A stretch of DNA of 30,096 bases from Chara braunii (taxonomy: Eukaryota > Streptophyta > Charophyceae > Charales > Characeae): assembly GCA_003427395.1 (NCBI GenBank), contig BFEA01000171.1:376843-406938 (forward strand), in the 5' to 3' direction. The notes beneath the pieces were generated by a model, which saw only the letters and a list, made by a program, of their open reading frames with translations, was not told where the DNA came from and searched no databases. Shown in pieces: positions 26,918 to 30,096 of this stretch (position 1 is the first letter of the stretch; every line of letters starts with the position of its first letter). The position numbers were made by a program, and so were the translations under genes.

Positions 26918-28811
26918 CTACTGGTTGTTCGCTTTTGGGTTACGAATATGCGGGCACCAGGCTATCACGTGCCCTACGGTCCCACACTTGAGGCACTGGC
27001 GATTGTCCATCTTGGACTGCCATTCCTCTCGGGTCATATTCATTTTCTCCCAAGGCCTCCCGTACGCAATGTCGGGATGCTCGGGAAACGAGCGTGGCCT
27101 CTTCTTCTTCTTCCATTGACTTTGGCCTCCCTTGTTGGCCATTATCGCAGTGACATCACCCTTCTCAGATTCACTGTCGTTGTTACCTCCTCCTCCCTCA
27201 ATCTCACCAAGAGGTAACTTCTCTATTGTTTCATCGTCAAATAACACAAGCATATGGTCCTGGCGCTTTTGCCGCCAGAGGACCCGCTTGCCGTACCCAC
27301 CAACCGGTCCCTTTTTAACTACTGAAGCGTACGTACCTTTGACTTGTGCGGTCATTTGCTCTCTCTGAAGAGCAAGGTCACGAAACTGCCGATAATTATA
27401 CTTACCAGACTTTGCTTGGCCACGAGCTCTCCACGAATGGGCTCGGGCAATGCACGTGAGTAGATGTATAAAGAACCTGGTTGTCCTGAAGGTTCAGTCC
27501 GGGTACCTGCAAGAGACGATCCACTTCACGAAACAAGGCATCGACAGAAGTCCAATGTTTCTGGCCTATCATGGTGAGCTCGTCGAAGGCCTTGTCGGCC
27601 GTTGTCTTATCCATGAACCTCTCCTTAATCTTGTGGAGAAATTGCCTGAGAGTAAGGGTCTTGGCCCACTCACCAATATCTTCGAAGCCAGCAGCATTGG
27701 CCTCTGCCAACACCCATTCTTTGGCCACTCCTCCCAGACAAGACGTGGAGAAAGCAACCTGACTCTCGGGTTCCACGGGAGCGGTACTACTATAAATCTG
27801 GATTTCGGCAATCCACAACAACAAGTTTTCCTCTTTCTTGTTGATGTAGGTGAAAGGCAACTTCATTTTCACCTTTTCTTTCTTCTTGGGTTTTTCCACT
27901 TCTTTTGCCGGTTCTTCTTTCTTTCCGGTGGGTTCTTCTTTCTTCTCATCCGGCTTCTCGGGTTCTTTCTTAGAACCTTCGGGTTTCTCAGGCGTGACCC
28001 ATTTCATTGCATCCTTCATTAGTTTCTCCTGGGGTTTCTTATCTTCTTCCCCCTTGGCCACCTCCTCATACACCACCTTGTCTTTCCCTTTCATCACTCT
28101 GGTCATGGACTCAACTGCGGCGGTGTTCTTATCAATCTTCTTTTCAAGATGCATGAGGTAGACCATGATAGACTGGAGAATAAATGCAACCTCACTTCCT
28201 GCTTCTTCGTAGTGAAACCTTTGCCTCAACTCTTCCATTACTTTCTCTTCTTCTTCTTGCTGTTCTTTCAATCTTCTATACTCTTCAATCTTTCTTCTTT
28301 CTTCTTTCAATGTGTTTTCAAGTTGTTTGATGTTTTCCTCCATCAATTCCACAGACAATTGTGGTTTTTTTCTTCCAACCCTTTGTTCTTCTTTCCCATT
28401 TCTTTTCTGGTCTAGCTTTTCAAGGCTCTCGGCGACGTACCGATCAAGGACCAGTCGTCCTTGTTTTATGAGGTTTTCTACCCTCTTGCCTGTCTCCATC
28501 ATCTGAACATCGGTTTCAACGACCTGCAGGTCTCCCTCTGCATCACGCAAATTGACCTGTCTATGAACATGCTGTTCAGCCTCCGGGCCGGCACCATGTA
28601 TTTCACCGAGCAGCTGGCGAAGGAGACCCAACAAAGTTTGTCTCCTTCCATCAATCTGACCTCGAGTTTTCAGTTCCACTCCCTCTTCATCGGCAAAGAC
28701 TGTGAGAGGGATGGGAAAGAAGAAGAGCGGTATGAATCGGGTCAAGATAGAGGCACGCAAACACTTCCAAAGAGAGTTCATTCTGCCAAGCATGCAAATG
28801 CCGCACAACAA
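26918..28811 (-). pseudogene. gag: Element D gag: coiled coil, capsid and zinc knuckle, frameshifted
   Basis: The frame 28811-27402 (469 codons) contains a probable coiled coil (about residues 100-240, e.g. LMEENIKQLENTLKEERRKI), a Lys/Glu/Pro-rich linker with repeated KKEEP (about 270-330), and a capsid domain (KLPFTYINKKEENLLLWIAE ... GVAKEWVLAEANAAG ... VDALFREVDRLLQVPGLN). The true start is uncertain; the first ~40 residues look like leader. After DNQVLY the frame shifts (about 27470-27400), and coding resumes in 27355-26918 with an intact nucleocapsid knuckle CLKCGTVGHVIAWC at 26954-26995. Particle assembly would need the frames restored. Confidence 0.9.
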
Positions 28812-29600
28812 ATAAAATTAAAGACAAAAATAAATTCCACGACACACGCTACACTTACAGCAAGAGTTGTTGAAGGCAAATACAAATAAACAGATATTAT
28901 CAATTTTCTAGCTGTCTGTTTTTCGTAATCTATGTGTGATGACGTTCTACCGTATGTGTACAGGTACCGCAGCCACGACCAGTGTGATCAAGACATCAGC
29001 ACACAGGTGAGCATGCACGAACACCACAGAACAGCCAATAGGTAAATAAGAAACCAACACAACAATCACAAACAATTGTAAGCCTCCTCTCTCTATAGCT
29101 GTACTGTCTGCAGCGACCAACACACTCGACAACTCACCCAACACATGCCACGTGTCACCCCTGGCATGCCAACACAGCAACTCGTTGGAGTCTGCCACGT
29201 CAGCACATCAAGAACCCGGAGGTATACAAGGGGGATGCCACGTCAGCAATGTGTGCCTGTCACACGCATACACTGGCATACCACGTCAATGCCAATCAGC
29301 AGGTAATCATGGCACAAATACATGCCACGTCATTCCATATCCTGCCAAAATACCACATAACAATGTGCCACATCAGCGGTACCAATGCCACGTCAGCCTG
29401 TTGCCAACGCAACTCTTCAAGCTGCATAGCCTTGTCATCATCTTCAAGGGACGGTTGCTCGCAAGTGCACTACTACCATGTCTAGACTTGCGGTATGACC
29501 GCGCGCGTTAATAAACGCGTTTCATATTGCACATGCGGCACCTCCTACTTACCAGGGTGCCACGTCAGAACCTGACAGCAGACAGCAGATCGCGATGAAG
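28812..29600 (-). other. Element D 5' leader with repeated TGCCACGTCA sites
   Basis: No ORF with known motifs. The + strand carries TGCCACGTGTCA (29146), TGCCACGTCA at 29193, 29236, 29323, 29386 and 29558, TACCACGTCA (29279) and TGCCACATCA (29366). Near the PBS are GTCTAGAC (29480-29487), GCGGT/ACCGC (29490-29502) and CGCGTT/AACGCG (29504-29519) inverted repeats. Confidence 0.75.
29146..29567. promoter_or_regulatory. Cluster of ACGT-core (TGACGTGG-type) bZIP-like sites
   Basis: Eight occurrences of TGCCAC(G/A)T(C/G)-like decamers in 422 bp, reading TGACGTGGCA on the transcribed strand. TGACGTGG is a known plant bZIP/UPR-type binding core; CACGTG at 29149 is a G-box. They lie just downstream of the 5' LTR, where enhancers of some retroelements are found. 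Binding is inference. Confidence 0.45.
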
Positions 29601-29616
29601 AGATGCTCCGATACCA
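29601..29616 (-). other. Element D primer-binding site (initiator-Met tRNA type)
   Basis: On the coding strand, after the LTR end (TTACA) and ATT, the sequence is TGGTATCGGAGCATCT. TGGTATC is complementary to the GATACCA 3' end of plant initiator-Met tRNA; the next base differs from the usual TGGTATCAGAGC by A to G. Confidence 0.85.
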
Positions 29617-29619
29617 AAT

Positions 29620-30096
29620 TGTAATGAACCCAGATCGTGAAGACAAGTGTCAACTATGCAAATCCAGATGCAACAGCTGATGATTACCACTAATCAAGAT
29701 AGTGTCCAGACAGAATAAGACGAGATAATCATTCACAGACGAAGGAGACAGGAGGGAGATTAGACAAAGGAGACGAAGTAAATACAGTGCCCACTCCTGC
29801 TTCGGGCTCCCTCCTCCAACGCCACTTTAGTAATCAACAGTCTGAACAAGTATCTGAAGTGATTTCAATGTGCCACGTGGCACTTCTAATTAGCCCCTCA
29901 TCAGCGCTGGAGCAATGTCATCATCACCGCCACATATACAGAGGCAGCACCACATCAGCATGCCACGTAGACCTTGGGCAGCGCCACATATACCAGAGGT
30001 GGCGCCACATCAGCATGCCACGTAGACCTTGGGCAGCGCCACATATACCAGAGGCAGCGCCACACCAGCATGCCACGTAGACCTTGGGCAGCGCCA
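29620..30096 (-). repeat. Element D 5' LTR, partial (window end)
   Basis: First 477 bp (as read on +) of the second LTR, near-identical to 22124 onward except for the missing ~150-bp segment. It has the 12-bp palindrome TGCCACGTGGCA at 29871-29882, where the 3' LTR has TGCCACGTGACA. The S/L tandem array starts at 29929 and runs off the window in a regular S L S L S L order. Confidence 0.92.

Larger units (their letters stand above)
22124..30096 (-). mobile_element. Element D: Ty3/gypsy retrotransposon, 5' LTR cut by window end
   Basis: LTR copies start TGTAATGAACCCAGATCGTG at 22124 and 29620. Between them, on the - strand, lie PBS, leader, gag with zinc knuckle, protease, RT, RNase H, integrase and chromodomain-like tail. 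The distal LTR runs off the window, so the second target duplication cannot be checked (the left flank is AGTAA). Coding damage is lighter than in A-C but still includes stops and frameshifts in gag, protease, RT, RNase H and after the integrase core. Confidence 0.93.

Noticed and set aside
27450-28415. Plus-strand frames with Phe/Leu-rich, membrane-like segments
   Set aside because: They are antisense shadows of the Lys/Glu-rich coiled coil and linker of element D gag (AAG/GAA read as CTT/TTC).

Overview
This window looks like repeat-rich, intergenic nuclear DNA from a plant-lineage (streptophyte) eukaryote. The reasons are four Ty3/gypsy LTR-retrotransposon copies with an integrase C-terminus that runs into a chromodomain-like tail, one primer-binding site of the plant initiator-Met type (TGGTATC...), GT-AG intron-like signals, plant bZIP/G-box (ACGT-core) motifs, and draft-assembly N bases in simple repeats. 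A charophyte alga such as Chara would fit, but that is inference; nothing here proves the species. I see no intact host gene, rRNA, complete tRNA, bacterial operon or CRISPR array.

Layout. 1-400: GAA/AAG purine tract, then a GAC/GAT-rich repeat. About 419-640: an orphan PBS-like/LTR-like junction. 615-4370: element A (+ strand), truncated at its 5' end, frameshifted, and lacking most of its integrase. 4371-6340: no recognisable gene, apart from a possible 86-bp intron beside a 16-bp palindrome. About 6340-9340: element B (+), a highly decayed relative of element C, with two related inverted-repeat (MITE-like) insertions. 9480-9905: unassigned coding-like remnant. 9900-12560: non-coding DNA with a dense cluster of hairpins, tRNA-like boxes, GA microsatellites and an assembly gap in a homopolymer.

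12563-22051: element C (- strand), structurally complete: two 1.24-kb LTRs, a 4-bp ATTA target duplication, polypurine tract, and gag-protease-RT-RNase H-integrase-chromodomain in the usual order, but broken by several stops and frameshifts. 22124 to the window end: element D (-), with a full 3' LTR, all domains, a PBS and the beginning of its 5' LTR. D is the best preserved: one 451-codon frame holds RNase H plus a complete integrase core. Only 68 bp separate C and D.

How the parts relate. In each element gag would form the particle, protease would cut the polyprotein, RT/RNase H would copy the RNA primed at the PBS, and integrase with the chromodomain-like tail would insert the cDNA. All four copies carry inactivating lesions, so none is likely to be autonomous. 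The least ordinary signals are outside the proteins: LTR/leader arrays of TGCCACGTCA-type sites in D, an antisense intron-like unit conserved in both LTRs of C, the hairpin cluster at 10349-10650, and the two foldback elements inside B.
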